DNA of 64,000 nucleotides from CALBPI01 sp039821605 (GTDB lineage Bacteria; Pseudomonadota; Gammaproteobacteria; Steroidobacterales; Woeseiaceae): assembly GCA_039821605.1 (NCBI GenBank), contig JBCBNV010000001.1:248001-312000 (forward strand), written 5' to 3'. A program made the position numbers and the translations under genes. Shown here one piece after another: positions 1 through 8,710 of the stretch; position 1 is the stretch's first letter; each line of letters begins with the position of its first letter. The notes under the pieces are model-generated. The model was given only the letters and a program-made list of their open reading frames with translations. It searched no databases and had not been told where the DNA came from.

Positions 1-603
1 CCCAAGACCGCGGATGGCGTGTTCGCAGGCATTCTCGCGGCAGTCCGACACCAGCGCGGCAAGGACTCGCTCGAAGGCTTGCACGTGGCCGTCCAGGGCG
101 TGGGCAATGTGGGCATGAACCTGGCGCGCTCGCTGGCGCGAGCCGGTGCCCGACTGACGGTCGCCGACATCAACGGCGCGCGCGTCGCCCAGGCCTGCGA
201 GGAGCTGGACGCCGACGCCGCGTCGCTCGAGGACATCCTGTATACCGATGCCGATATCGTGGCGCCCTGTGCGCTGGGTGCCGTGCTCGATGCCGGGAGC
301 ATTCCGCGACTCAAGGCGACCATCATCGCGGGTGCGGCCAACAACCAGCTTGCCACTGACGAGGACGGTCAGCGCCTGTTCGACGCGGGCATCCTCTACG
401 CCCCCGACTACGTGATCAACGCGGGCGGCATCGTCAATGTGGCACTCGAATACGAAGGAGGGTTTACCGAAGCTGACGTCGACGCGCGCGTGGCGGCCAT
501 CGGAGACCGGCTTCTCGACATCTTTGCGCAGTCGGAGCGCGAGCAACGCCCCACCAACGTCATCGCTGACGCCATGGCGCGAGCGCTGATTGCGGGCGAC
601 TGA
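1..603 (+). CDS. Leucine/valine/phenylalanine dehydrogenase, 5'-truncated
   Basis: The reading frame is open from base 1, so the start lies outside the window; about 200 C-terminal residues are seen against about 350 in the family. The visible part is the NAD-binding half: a Rossmann GVGNVG motif near residue 33 followed by an acidic residue (VADIN) that fits NAD preference. The later ILYAPDYVINAGGIVNVALE stretch is typical of Glu/Leu/Phe/Val dehydrogenases. The enzyme would oxidatively deaminate a branched-chain or aromatic amino acid to its 2-oxo acid in the cytoplasm. Substrate cannot be told because the catalytic N-terminal domain is missing. Its stop is 8 bases from the end of the convergent redoxin gene. 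Confidence 0.85.
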   Translation, partial: PKTADGVFAGILAAVRHQRGKDSLEGLHVAVQGVGNVGMNLARSLARAGARLTVADINGARVAQACEELDADAASLEDILYTDADIVAPCALGAVLDAGSIPRLKATIIAGAANNQLATDEDGQRLFDAGILYAPDYVINAGGIVNVALEYEGGFTEADVDARVAAIGDRLLDIFAQSEREQRPTNVIADAMARALIAGD

Positions 604-611
604 CCCTGGCG

Positions 612-1190
612 CTAGCTGATGGCCTCGAATACCGACATGAACCGTTGCGGTTCGGGTCGGTCCGACGGCTTCGACGAGCGGTAGCTGTAGCGGATGATGT
701 TGTCGGAATCGGTGACGATGACCGTTGGCAGAATCGTGCGCCGCCCGAACTCACCCTGGAAGCGTTCCGGAATGTCCTCGTCGTCGACGAGCTCGAGCCC
801 GGTCGCGGCCTCCAGGTTTTCGTCGAGCCAGAACTCGAATTCCACCTTGAACTGATCGGCAACGCGGCGCGTCGTGTCGAGCGGCGTGCGCGTCACGATG
901 ATCAGCTTGCCGCCGTCCTGCGTGATCTTGCGGTAGTGGTAGGTGAGCGCCTGCACCTGCGTCGAGCAGAACGGGCACCAGCTACCGCGCACGAACACGA
1001 GCACGCTTCGGCTGCCGACGAGCTCGTCGCTCGACACGGTGCTGCCGTCCTCGCGCTTGCACACGAAGCTTGGCAGGCGCCGCCCCACGGTGATGTGCGG
1101 ATTCGTGTGGCTGCGGCTGCCCAGCAGCATGATCCAGCCCACGACAGCCAGCACGAGCAGTGCGGCAACGACGATTAGCAGTGCGTCCAT
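612..1190 (-). CDS. Membrane-anchored thioredoxin-fold (AhpC/TSA-like) redoxin
   Basis: This 192-residue protein has one N-terminal membrane segment (about residues 4-23) and then a redoxin domain with a WCPFC motif at about 71-75, the position of the peroxidatic/resolving cysteines in AhpC/TSA and CXXC thioredoxins. FVRGSWCPFC preceded by a beta strand and the later TILPTVIVTDSDNIIRYSY strand-turn-strand fit the fold. It probably reduces peroxides or disulfides at the membrane surface; the domain side (cytoplasm or periplasm) cannot be decided. A GGAG lies about 8 bases before the ATG. It follows the quinone oxidoreductase gene in the same direction with a 13-base gap, so both may be one transcript. 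Confidence 0.8.
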   Translation of the reverse strand: MDALLIVVAALLVLAVVGWIMLLGSRSHTNPHITVGRRLPSFVCKREDGSTVSSDELVGSRSVLVFVRGSWCPFCSTQVQALTYHYRKITQDGGKLIIVTRTPLDTTRRVADQFKVEFEFWLDENLEAATGLELVDDEDIPERFQGEFGRRTILPTVIVTDSDNIIRYSYRSSKPSDRPEPQRFMSVFEAIS

Positions 1191-1203
1191 CCAGATGCTC
1201 CGT

Positions 1204-2196
1204 TCAGTCGACGGTTAATACGATCTTGCCCATGTGGTCGCCGCGCTCCATGAGCGCGTGCGCCTCGGCAGCCTGTGCCAGCGGAAACGTCGCGTGGATC
1301 ACGGGCGTCATGCTGCCCACGCTGACGAGCGGCCAGAGGTCGCGCTCGAGTCGCGTCGCGATGTCGGCTTTCACGGCGTCGGGTTGCGGGCGCAGCGTCG
1401 AGCCCGTGATCGTCAATCGCTTGCGCAGGATGCTCGCCATATTGACGCCGTCGGCTACGGCACCACCGACAAGCGCAATGATGGCGCAACGTCCGTCTAG
1501 ACGCAGGCTGTCGATGTTCTTTTGGGTGTAGGGCCCGGCCACCATGTCGAGAATGACGTCGACGCCATCAGGCCGGGCCTCGGACAGCGCCTCACGCCAG
1601 TCGCCTTCGCGGTAGTTAATCGCGACGTCAGCGCCAAGCTCGCGGCAGAACGCGCACTTCTCGTCGCTGCCCGCTGTCACGATGACGTCATGCCCCAGCG
1701 CCTTGGCAAACTGAATCGCAGTTGTCCCGATGCCGCTCGACCCGCCATGGATGAGCAGGCTGTCGCCCGACCGCAAGCCCGCGCGCATCCAGACGTTGAA
1801 GTACACGGTGAATGCGGTTTCGGGCAGGGCCGCGGCCTGCGCCGGTGTCAGGCGCTCGGGAACGGGCAGGCAGTGGTCGCCATGCGCACGCACAAACTCG
1901 GCGTAGCCGCCACCGTGCGTGAGTGCGCAGACGATGTCGCCGGGCTGCCAGCGCGTGACGTTGCTGCCCGTGGCCGCCACCTCGCCGGCCACTTCGAGGC
2001 CGGGTAAGTCGCTGGCATCCGGCGGCGGCGGGTAGAGGCCCGCGCGCTGCAGGCAGTCGGGTCGATTCACACCTGCTGCGGCAACGCGGATCAGGACCTC
2101 ATCGGGCCCGGGCTCGGGCACGGGCCGGGTTCCGGCAACCAGCACTTCGGGGCCACCCGGGGTGGAAATCTCGGCAACGCGCATCGTCTCAGTCAT
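1204..2196 (-). CDS. NAD(P)H quinone oxidoreductase, PIG3 family
   Basis: A zinc-free medium-chain dehydrogenase/reductase of 330 residues. The N-terminus (RVAEISTPGGPEVL, then GVNRPDCLQRAGLYPPP) is characteristic of the PIG3-type quinone reductases. A Rossmann motif GGSSGIGTTAIQFAKALG sits near residue 150 and the expected GAD--NYRE follows. It would reduce quinones or enals with NADPH in the cytoplasm. I chose the ATG at 2196 (MTETMRVAEI); an upstream GTG at 2220 would add eight residues but has no family match. The gene is divergent from the hotdog protein at 2274 with a short shared promoter region in between. Confidence 0.88.
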   Translation of the reverse strand: MTETMRVAEISTPGGPEVLVAGTRPVPEPGPDEVLIRVAAAGVNRPDCLQRAGLYPPPPDASDLPGLEVAGEVAATGSNVTRWQPGDIVCALTHGGGYAEFVRAHGDHCLPVPERLTPAQAAALPETAFTVYFNVWMRAGLRSGDSLLIHGGSSGIGTTAIQFAKALGHDVIVTAGSDEKCAFCRELGADVAINYREGDWREALSEARPDGVDVILDMVAGPYTQKNIDSLRLDGRCAIIALVGGAVADGVNMASILRKRLTITGSTLRPQPDAVKADIATRLERDLWPLVSVGSMTPVIHATFPLAQAAEAHALMERGDHMGKIVLTVD

Positions 2197-2273
2197 GCGC
2201 CTAGTGTAGCCGACGGCCACGTCCGTGGCGCGACTTCAGCTATAGTCGGCGCGACCTGTTTCGGAGGCGCTCG

Positions 2274-2747
2274 ATGTCGACTCGCAACCCCACTCACGCC
2301 ACGCTCGAGAATCTGCGCGACAAGCCCTTCGGCTTGTGGCTGTTTTCGCGCGCGGTCAGCTTCAAGGCGCCATACTTCGGCAGTATCGGCGCGCGCTTCA
2401 CAGCACTCGAACCGGGGTTCGGCGAGGCGCATATGCGCAAGCGCCGCAAGGTCACCAATCACCTGGGCACCGTTCACGCCATTGCCATGGCCAACCTCTG
2501 CGAGTTCGTCGCGGGCACGCTCATGGAGGTCAGCATCGCCGCCGACATGCGCTGGATTCCGCGCGGGATGAACATCCGCTACCTGGGCAAGGCGGAAACC
2601 GACGTCACCGCAAGTTGCCGCATCGAGGACTATGACTGGCGCGAGACGCAGGATGTGCCGCTCGAACTTGTGGTCAAGGACAGCAAGGGACAGGTCGTGG
2701 CCGAGGCCACGGTGCCCATGTACGTGTCACCCAGGAAGAGACGCTAA
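2274..2747 (+). CDS. DUF4442 hotdog-fold thioesterase-like protein
   Basis: 157 residues with the DUF4442/PaaI-like hotdog pattern: a helix-rich N-terminus, the segment RRKVTNHLGTVHAIAMANLCE (hotdog helix with the conserved N-H-x-G-T-x-H), and a second sheet with RYLGKAETDVTASC. Such proteins hydrolyse acyl-CoA or are uncharacterised acyl-binding relatives. A GGAGG lies at about 2263-2267, seven bases before the ATG; a TATAGT at 2241-2246 could be a -10 box. Function beyond likely thioesterase is not shown by the sequence. It is convergent with the alpha/beta hydrolase gene, with three bases between stops. Confidence 0.82.
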   Translation: MSTRNPTHATLENLRDKPFGLWLFSRAVSFKAPYFGSIGARFTALEPGFGEAHMRKRRKVTNHLGTVHAIAMANLCEFVAGTLMEVSIAADMRWIPRGMNIRYLGKAETDVTASCRIEDYDWRETQDVPLELVVKDSKGQVVAEATVPMYVSPRKRR

Positions 2748-2750
2748 GCG

Positions 2751-3713
2751 TCAGTCCCCGGGCGCTTTGAGAAACGCGCGCGCATCGGCGGCCGTGCGGG
2801 CTGGCGCCTCCTCCATGGGAACGTGTCCCAGGTCCGGGTAGACAATGACCCGGGCGTCGGCGATGCCGGCATCGAAACGTGCCGCGTCCTCGACCGGAAT
2901 CCACACATCCTGCGCGCCCCAGAGAATGAGCGTCGGCGCCGCGACGTCAGCCAGCCGACCCGGGTCGCCCCATTCGAACTGCAAGGTGCGGTCCACGAAC
3001 GCTTGCCGATTGCCGTCACGCAGCGACAACTCGCGGTAGCGCCGGACGAGTTCGGGCGTGACCTTGCTGTCGTCGGCGTACACCTCAAGCAGGCTGTCCT
3101 CGTACAACGCGTGGGGTGCGAACAGCGTGAGCACGTTTCTCAGCACGGGCGTGCTCGCCAGGCGAAACACCAGCGATGGGGCGCGCGGTGTTTCCGGCGG
3201 CAGGCCGCTGGGGTCCAGCAGGATCAGCGCGGATACCCGTTGGGGTCGCGTGGCCGCGAACTGCCAGGCGATGTTGCCGCCCAGTGAGTTGCCTGCGAGC
3301 GCGAACTGCTGCAGGCCGAGTGTGTCGGCGACGTCCTCGACGAAGTCGGTGTAGCTCGCAATCCGGTAGTCGGCGCGAGGGTGCGGCCCCGTGAGCCCGA
3401 AGCCCGGCAAGTCCATTCGAACGACGTCGAAATCGGTTTCGAGCGCGTTCACCCAGCCGTCCCATGTGTGCAGCGAGGCGGCGGTCCCGTGCAGCAGAAC
3501 GAGTGTCGGCGCGCCGGGCTGGCCTTCGCGTCGGTAGTGCACGCGCATGCCGTCGACCTCAATGAACCGCGAGGCCGGCGTCTGCCATTCGGCAAGCTCA
3601 TCGACACTGCGGTCGGGTACGTAGGTCGCGACCACCACGGCGATCGAGGCCACGAACAGCGCGGCGACGAGGTAACGGATTCGAAAGCGGCGTGTGGGCA
3701 TCGCAGCTCGCAT
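2751..3713 (-). CDS. Membrane-anchored alpha/beta hydrolase
   Basis: 320 residues. An N-terminal membrane segment (about residues 13-33) is followed by an alpha/beta hydrolase fold: LLHGTAAS oxyanion region, the nucleophile elbow AGNSLGGN (Ser), a late Asp in ILWGAQDVWIP, and the catalytic His in YPDLGHVPMEE. It resembles the Hdx/MhpC-like carboxylester or C-C hydrolases, but no specific substrate can be read. The chosen ATG at 3713 avoids the upstream extension that would overlap the divergent thioesterase start at 3776; an ATG at 3701 is also possible. The membrane anchor suggests a periplasmic-facing enzyme. Confidence 0.82.
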   Translation of the reverse strand: MRAAMPTRRFRIRYLVAALFVASIAVVVATYVPDRSVDELAEWQTPASRFIEVDGMRVHYRREGQPGAPTLVLLHGTAASLHTWDGWVNALETDFDVVRMDLPGFGLTGPHPRADYRIASYTDFVEDVADTLGLQQFALAGNSLGGNIAWQFAATRPQRVSALILLDPSGLPPETPRAPSLVFRLASTPVLRNVLTLFAPHALYEDSLLEVYADDSKVTPELVRRYRELSLRDGNRQAFVDRTLQFEWGDPGRLADVAAPTLILWGAQDVWIPVEDAARFDAGIADARVIVYPDLGHVPMEEAPARTAADARAFLKAPGD

Positions 3714-3775
3714 GGCTTGAGATCGGCGGGTGAGTATCACACACTCATGCGCGGCTTGGCGCAGGTGGAGGGGGC

Positions 3776-4309
3776 ATGTCGGATCGCGAGCTGACACTCG
3801 ACGCGTGCACGGCGCCCGTCGTCTACGAAGGCACCGTGTTGCCCGAGTGGATCGACATCAACAATCACATGAACGTCGCCTACTACATGCTGGCGTTCGA
3901 CTACGGTATCGACGCGCTGTGGCACGGTTTCGGCCTGAGCGATGAATACCGCGACGACACGGGCAGTTCGACTTTCGCCGTCGAGGCGCACATCCGCTAT
4001 CTCAAGGAGCTCGTCGCTGACGAGGGCTTTGTCGTGTGCGCGCGCATCCTGGCCTGGGACGACAAGCGGCTGCACCAGTTCCAGTACCTTTTCGACGCGG
4101 CCACGGGTGCGCTGAGCGCGACTTGTGAGTGGCTGCACCTTCACGTCGATCTCGGCACGCGGCGTGTGTCGCCCTGGCCCGAGAGACTCATCGAGGGCAT
4201 CGCGGCGCACCCGGCATCGGCCGTGGCGGGCGACTGGCCCGAAGCCACAGGCCGGCAGATCAAAGTCGTGCGGCCGCTTGGCCCCGTATCAGCAGGAGAC
4301 CCATCGTGA
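3776..4309 (+). CDS. Hotdog thioesterase, 4HBT family (betainyl-CoA-thioesterase-like)
   Basis: 177 residues. The first strand-helix unit VLPEWIDINNHMNVAYYMLAF carries the Asp-x-x-x-H-M-N pattern of 4HBT thioesterases with D and N/H near the acyl-CoA site. The whole-length look (GIDALWHGFGL, then YLKEL, and WLHLHVDL) resembles the thioesterase that accompanies L-carnitine dehydrogenase, which cleaves betainyl-CoA, but no carnitine genes are seen here. A strong GGAGGGGG sits just before the ATG. Its TGA overlaps the GTG of glpK in a GTGA junction, so the two are probably translationally coupled. Confidence 0.8.
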   Translation: MSDRELTLDACTAPVVYEGTVLPEWIDINNHMNVAYYMLAFDYGIDALWHGFGLSDEYRDDTGSSTFAVEAHIRYLKELVADEGFVVCARILAWDDKRLHQFQYLFDAATGALSATCEWLHLHVDLGTRRVSPWPERLIEGIAAHPASAVAGDWPEATGRQIKVVRPLGPVSAGDPS

Positions 4310-5787
4310 GCGCATCCTTTCTACTGGCCATTGATCAGGGGACCACGAGTTCTCGCGCGGTGATTTACGACGCAACACTGGCACCCGTGGCCAGTGCGCA
4401 GCGCGAATTCAGCCAGCACTTCCCGCAGTCGGGCTGGGTGGAGCACGACGCGGATGAGATCTGGGACGGTGTCGTCGCCGTGTGCCGCGACGCCATGGCC
4501 AAAGCGGGAATCGAGGCCAGCCAGGTTGCCGGGATCGGGATCACGAACCAGCGCGAGACCACCGTGATCTGGGACCGCGCAACGGGCAAGCCCATTGCGC
4601 GGGCCATCGTCTGGCAGGACCGGCGCACGGCGGCACATTGCCGCACGCTCGAGGCTGCCGGGCACGGTGCGACCGTAACGGCGCGCACGGGCCTGCGTCT
4701 CGATCCCTATTTCTCAGCGACAAAAATCGGCTGGCTGCTCGACCACGTCGAGGGCGCCCGCGCCCGCGCCGAGGCCGGCGAGCTCGCCTTCGGGACTATC
4801 GACACTTTTCTGCTCTGGCGACTCACCGACGGCGACGTGCATGCGACCGATGCCACGAACGCCTCGCGCACAGCCTTGTTCGACATTTCCGCGCAGCGTT
4901 GGGATGAGGATCTGCTCCAGATCTTCGGTGTGCCGCGCGCCCTGTTGCCCGACGTGCGCGATTGCGCGGCGGAGTTTGGTGCCACGACGCCGAGCCTGTT
5001 CGGGGCGCCCATCCCCGTGCGCGGAATTGCCGGCGATCAACAGGCGGCGCTCATTGGCCAGGCCTGTTTTGCGCCGGGCATGACCAAGAGCACCTACGGT
5101 ACGGGTTGCTTTGTCATCAGCAACACGGGCGACACGCTGTTGCGTTCACAGAACCAGCTGTTGTCGACGGTCGGCTACCGGCTCGAGGGCGTGGCCACCT
5201 ACGCACTCGAGGGCAGCATCTTCGTTGCGGGTTCGGCCGTGCAGTGGCTGCGTGACGCGCTCAAGGTCATCGACAGCGCGCCCGAGAGCGCGCAGATCGC
5301 CGAAGCGCACGGCATCGAGCGCGATGTCATCGTTGTGCCCGCCTTTACGGGGCTCGGTGCGCCTTACTGGGACCCGGACGCGCGGGGTGCCGTACTGGGT
5401 CTGACGCGCGGTAGCGGTCGCGAGGCGCTCGTCACCGCCACGCTGCAATCGGTCGCGCTTCAGACCTGGGACCTCGTCGGTGCGATCCGCGAGGACGGCG
5501 TCACGCCCGCCGAGATTCGCGTCGATGGCGGCATGGTGGCCAATGACTGGTTCCTGCAGTTCCTGGCCGATGTCACGCGCAGCCACATCGAACGCCCGCA
5601 ACAAACCGAGTCGACGGTGCTGGGCGCCGCGGCACTCGCAGGCCTGCAGGCTGGTGTGTTCGATTCTCTCGATGCGCTCTCCGGCGCCTGGCAGCTTGAT
5701 GCGGCGTTCGCGCCGAAGCTCAGCGAGGCCGAGGCCACGGCACTCACGGACGCCTGGCGCGACGCTGTCGCCCGGGTTCGCGGCTAG
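4306..5787 (+). CDS. glpK: Glycerol kinase
   Basis: 493 residues, close to the usual length of about 500. The FGGY-family signature is clear: LLAIDQGTTSSRAVIYD at the N-terminus (phosphate-1 loop), GITNQRETTVIWDR, GIAGDQQAAL and the C-terminal GGMVANDWFLQFLAD. It phosphorylates glycerol to glycerol 3-phosphate with ATP in the cytoplasm, feeding glycolysis and phospholipid synthesis. The start is GTG at 4306, with AGCAGGAGA upstream, overlapping the stop of the thioesterase gene by four bases. No glpF, glpD or glpR is adjacent. The 3' end overlaps the convergent GT4 gene by four bases. Confidence 0.96.
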   Translation: MSASFLLAIDQGTTSSRAVIYDATLAPVASAQREFSQHFPQSGWVEHDADEIWDGVVAVCRDAMAKAGIEASQVAGIGITNQRETTVIWDRATGKPIARAIVWQDRRTAAHCRTLEAAGHGATVTARTGLRLDPYFSATKIGWLLDHVEGARARAEAGELAFGTIDTFLLWRLTDGDVHATDATNASRTALFDISAQRWDEDLLQIFGVPRALLPDVRDCAAEFGATTPSLFGAPIPVRGIAGDQQAALIGQACFAPGMTKSTYGTGCFVISNTGDTLLRSQNQLLSTVGYRLEGVATYALEGSIFVAGSAVQWLRDALKVIDSAPESAQIAEAHGIERDVIVVPAFTGLGAPYWDPDARGAVLGLTRGSGREALVTATLQSVALQTWDLVGAIREDGVTPAEIRVDGGMVANDWFLQFLADVTRSHIERPQQTESTVLGAAALAGLQAGVFDSLDALSGAWQLDAAFAPKLSEAEATALTDAWRDAVARVRG

Positions 5788-6851
5788 GCGGCGGGCTGCT
5801 CGCCCGAGGGGCTCTGCGCGCTGCGCGCCATGGGCGCGATCAGGACGCCCGATGCCGTCGTCACGAGCCGCGTTTCAAATTGCTGTGTACAGCGCTGCCA
5901 GCTGTGCTCGAGCGCATGGTCCCTGCAGGCCTTCCGATCGATCTGCAGCGCCAGCTCGCTGGCACGCGTCAGCGACGTATGCAGCACACCTGTCACGCCG
6001 TTCCTGACGACGTCAATGGGGCCCGGCACGGGGTAGGCCGCGACGGGGACGCCACAGGCCATGGCTTCGAGCATGACGAGCCCGAAGGTGTCTGTCCGGC
6101 TCGGAAACACGAACACATCGGCTGAGGCGAGAATCGCCGCCAGCTCTTCGCCGTACTTGTAGCCCGTGTAGGTGCAGTCGGGGTAATCGGCGCGCAGGCG
6201 CGCCAGGTCCGGGCCGTCGCCGACGACGATCTTGCGGCCCTCGACCGCCATGCCCGTGAAGGCCTCGAGGTTTTTCTCGACCGCAACGCGACCCACATAG
6301 ATGTAGACGGGGCCGCCGCGTGGATCTCGCGCGGCGTCGCTGGGACGGAACAGTGTCGTATCGACGCCGCGGCCCCAAAGCACAGGGTTGCGGAAACCGT
6401 TCTTGCGCAGTTCCTCAACGATGGCGGGCGTCGGTGCCAGCGTGCAGTGTGCGGCGTTGTGGAACCACCGGATGAGCCGGTACGTCCAGCGCTCCGGAAT
6501 CGGGATGCGCTTGCGCACGTAGGCGGGAAACTGGGTGTGGTAGGACGTCGTGAAGGCGAGCTTGCGGCGTTTGCAGTACCGGCGTGCGGAAAGACCCAGC
6601 GGTCCCTCCGTCGCGATGTGAATCGCGTCGGGCGCATAGGCATCGAGGTCGCGACGCAGGCGGCGCCCCGGGAACAGCGACAGGCGGATTTCCGGGTAGT
6701 AGGGGCAGGGGATCGTGCGAAAGGGTTCGGGCGTAAACATCCGAACGTCGTAGCCCAACTCGCGCAGGCATTCGGCCGTGCGGGACAGGGTGGTGACGAC
6801 GCCGTTGGTCTGCGGCAGCCAGGCGTCGGTAACGATTGCGATGCGCATCAT
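5784..6851 (-). CDS. GT4 glycosyltransferase (GDP-mannose-type alpha-mannosyltransferase-like)
   Basis: 355 residues with a GT-B fold. The N-terminus RIAIVTDAWLPQTNGVVTTL and the later YHTQFPAYV are typical of GT4 enzymes such as mannosyltransferases acting on lipid acceptors (MgtA/PimB-like) and sulfoquinovosyltransferase SqdX. The donor site shows YVGRVAVEKNLEAF and the E-x7-E region FPSRTDTFGLVMLEAMACG. It probably transfers a sugar from an NDP donor to a membrane lipid. A GAGG seven bases before the tandem ATGs favours the start at 6851. PAP2 and LpxH-like genes close by suggest envelope-lipid work, which is inference. Confidence 0.85.
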   Translation of the reverse strand: MMRIAIVTDAWLPQTNGVVTTLSRTAECLRELGYDVRMFTPEPFRTIPCPYYPEIRLSLFPGRRLRRDLDAYAPDAIHIATEGPLGLSARRYCKRRKLAFTTSYHTQFPAYVRKRIPIPERWTYRLIRWFHNAAHCTLAPTPAIVEELRKNGFRNPVLWGRGVDTTLFRPSDAARDPRGGPVYIYVGRVAVEKNLEAFTGMAVEGRKIVVGDGPDLARLRADYPDCTYTGYKYGEELAAILASADVFVFPSRTDTFGLVMLEAMACGVPVAAYPVPGPIDVVRNGVTGVLHTSLTRASELALQIDRKACRDHALEHSWQRCTQQFETRLVTTASGVLIAPMARSAQSPSGEQPAA

Positions 6852-7010
6852 GGAGCGCCTCTCTTGCAAGTTTGCGCGACCGTATCGGGTTCGCGTTACA
6901 GCAAAGTGACAGGCGATTTTGAGACGTCACGAAAGCGTCACGCGCCAGTCAATCCCCTGTCACTTGGACCGCGCATATTCCGCGCAAGTTCACACGCTGG
7001 AGGGCCCGTT

Positions 7011-7595
7011 ATGCATCCGTTGTTGTTGCGCGCTGACGCCTTCGAACGGCGAGTCTGCATTCGTATTAATACCTGGTCGCGCAATCCGGTTTGTCGCGGC
7101 CTGTTCCGCGTTGCCAGTCGGCTGGGCGACGGCGTCGCCTGGTACACGCTGCTGGTCGTGATCACGATCGCGGGCGGGCTGCCGGCGGCTGTCGCCATGT
7201 TGCACGTGGGACTCACGGCGCTCGCTGGCGTCTACCTTTACAAGTACCTGAAGACACGACTGGTCCGGCTTCGCCCGTTCGTCTCGCACGGCGAAATCGT
7301 GGCGCGCACGGCACCGCTCGATGAGTTCAGCTTTCCGTCGGGTCACACGCTGCACGCCGTGTTGTTCACGGTCATGTTTGCCTACTACGTACCGGCGCTG
7401 ACGTTTGTCACACTGCCCTTCATGCTACTGGTGGCCGCGTCGCGGGTCGTGCTGGGTTTGCACTATCCGACCGATGTCATTGCGGGCGCAGCCATTGGAT
7501 TGGTGCTGGCGGGTGTGAGCCTGGCCATCGTCGATCTCGATCCCGTGGTTCTCGGCCCGGGTATTGACGCGTTGCGGCAGCTGATCGGCTCATAG
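7011..7595 (+). CDS. PAP2 family membrane phosphatase
   Basis: 194 residues with several membrane segments and the complete three-part PAP2 signature: K-TRLVRL-RP (KX6RP) near residue 81, SFPSGH near 108 and SRVVLGLHYPTD (SRX5HX3D) near 145-155. PAP2 enzymes dephosphorylate phosphatidic acid, undecaprenyl pyrophosphate or related lipid phosphates at the periplasmic face. The ATG at 7011 is preceded by GGAGGG at 6999-7004; longer upstream readings lack family similarity. The gene is divergent from the GT4 gene and ends just before an intrinsic terminator. Confidence 0.9.
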   Translation: MHPLLLRADAFERRVCIRINTWSRNPVCRGLFRVASRLGDGVAWYTLLVVITIAGGLPAAVAMLHVGLTALAGVYLYKYLKTRLVRLRPFVSHGEIVARTAPLDEFSFPSGHTLHAVLFTVMFAYYVPALTFVTLPFMLLVAASRVVLGLHYPTDVIAGAAIGLVLAGVSLAIVDLDPVVLGPGIDALRQLIGS

Positions 7596-7612
7596 CGCAG
7601 TGTAAAGTTCAG

Positions 7613-7643
7613 AAAAAAGGCGCCCCTGTGGGCGCCTTTTTTT
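7613..7643. terminator. Bidirectional intrinsic terminator
   Basis: A perfect 7-bp stem GGCGCCC/GGGCGCC with a CTGT loop is flanked by six A on the left and seven T on the right, so it can end transcripts from both the PAP2 gene and the convergent small-protein/LpxH-like genes. Confidence 0.92.
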
Positions 7644-7663
7644 GTGCGTACGTCCGAACCCGT

Positions 7664-7849
7664 TCAGGCCGACTTGCGCATGGCCCGATCGAGCCAGGTC
7701 GGCAGGCGGTCTTTGCCGTCATCGTCGTCACGCGCCGAGCCGACTTTCTCGATGACCTGACCGCGCCAGACCAGCGCCGTGTTGCGCGATGCACCCGAGT
7801 CGTTGTTGGCCGCGATCAGTTCGCGTGAGTAGCGTTGCAAGGTGTTCAT
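7664..7849 (-). CDS. Small protein, paralogue A of a 61-residue pair
   Basis: I do not recognise this family. The 61-residue product begins MNTLQRYSRELIAANNDS and ends LPTWLDRAMRKSA. A second gene at 8838-9023 codes for a protein of exactly the same length that shares the N-terminal MN-LQ-YSRELIAANNDS block and a C-terminal WLDR-M motif, with a divergent, charged middle. The matched lengths and starts support ATG at 7849 rather than the ATG at 7861. No membrane segment or signal peptide is visible. It lies 18 bases downstream of the LpxH-like gene and probably shares its transcript, ending at the terminator at 7613-7643. Confidence 0.72.
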   Translation of the reverse strand: MNTLQRYSRELIAANNDSGASRNTALVWRGQVIEKVGSARDDDDGKDRLPTWLDRAMRKSA

Positions 7850-7867
7850 TTTGGTATCCATTCGTAT

Positions 7868-8677
7868 TCAGGCGGCGTTCGGTGCCGCCACTGACAAGCT
7901 GTCGCCGGACCACGCGATATCCCGCATCCGACCCGACGCGTCTTCGACAAGCACGCTGCAGTGCTCGACCCAGTCGCCGTCGTTGTAGTAGCCGATGCCG
8001 TCCTCTTCGACGCAGGCCGGCTTGTGAATATGCCCACAGACGATGCCGTCCAGACCGCGTCGCCGCGCGTGCAACGTGGCCAGGCACTCGAACTCGTCGA
8101 TGTACCTGCGCGCACTGGCGACTTTCATCTTCAATGCGCTTGCGAGTCGGATGCGCTCGTAGCCAAACCGTTGGCGAACGCGGTTAATGCCGACGTCGAC
8201 ATCCACCAGCCATTGGTAAGCGGCGGAGCCGATGCGTTCCTTGAGTGACCCGATTCGCAGTTCCGAGTCGAACTGATCGCCGTGGGTCACAAGCAGGCGA
8301 CGCGAATCGGCGGTTTCGTGGATCGAATTGAGCCTGAGCTTGACGCCCTTGAACTCGCTGCCCGCGAACGCGCGCAGCCTGGCGTCATGGTTGCCGGGGA
8401 TGTAGGTCACGGCCATACCGGCCGCCGCGAGTCGGAATATCTGGCGCATCACGGCCGTGTGGCTCGAGGGCCAGTGCACGGACTGCTGCATACGCTCGAG
8501 GTCGATCACGTCGCCGACCAGGAACAGGTGGTCCACGTCGCAATGCTCGAGGAAGTCGAGCAGCAGCTCGGCGCGACAACCCGCGGTGCCGAGGTGCAGG
8601 TCAGAGATGAAGGCACTGCGCGCACGCAGCTTGCCACCGAATTCTGCAGAAGTTTCTGGCGTATTCGCGTAGTTCAT
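7868..8677 (-). CDS. LpxH-like metallophosphoesterase (UDP-2,3-diacylglucosamine diphosphatase type)
   Basis: 269 residues with the full calcineurin-like metal-binding series: SDLHLG, GDVID, GNHD, HGDQFD and GHIHKP. The spacing and the FLVGDVIDLERMQQS and FGYERIRLAS segments resemble the LpxH-like family annotated as UDP-2,3-diacylglucosamine diphosphatase, the lipid A enzyme that releases UMP. It could instead act on another nucleotide-linked or phospho-lipid substrate, since many such genes are second copies of lpxH. It is transcribed toward the small protein A gene, near GT4 and PAP2 genes. Confidence 0.82.
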   Translation of the reverse strand: MNYANTPETSAEFGGKLRARSAFISDLHLGTAGCRAELLLDFLEHCDVDHLFLVGDVIDLERMQQSVHWPSSHTAVMRQIFRLAAAGMAVTYIPGNHDARLRAFAGSEFKGVKLRLNSIHETADSRRLLVTHGDQFDSELRIGSLKERIGSAAYQWLVDVDVGINRVRQRFGYERIRLASALKMKVASARRYIDEFECLATLHARRRGLDGIVCGHIHKPACVEEDGIGYYNDGDWVEHCSVLVEDASGRMRDIAWSGDSLSVAAPNAA

Positions 8678-8710
8678 TGATCTCCCACCGGTATTGGCTT
8701 GGCGGAAGCG

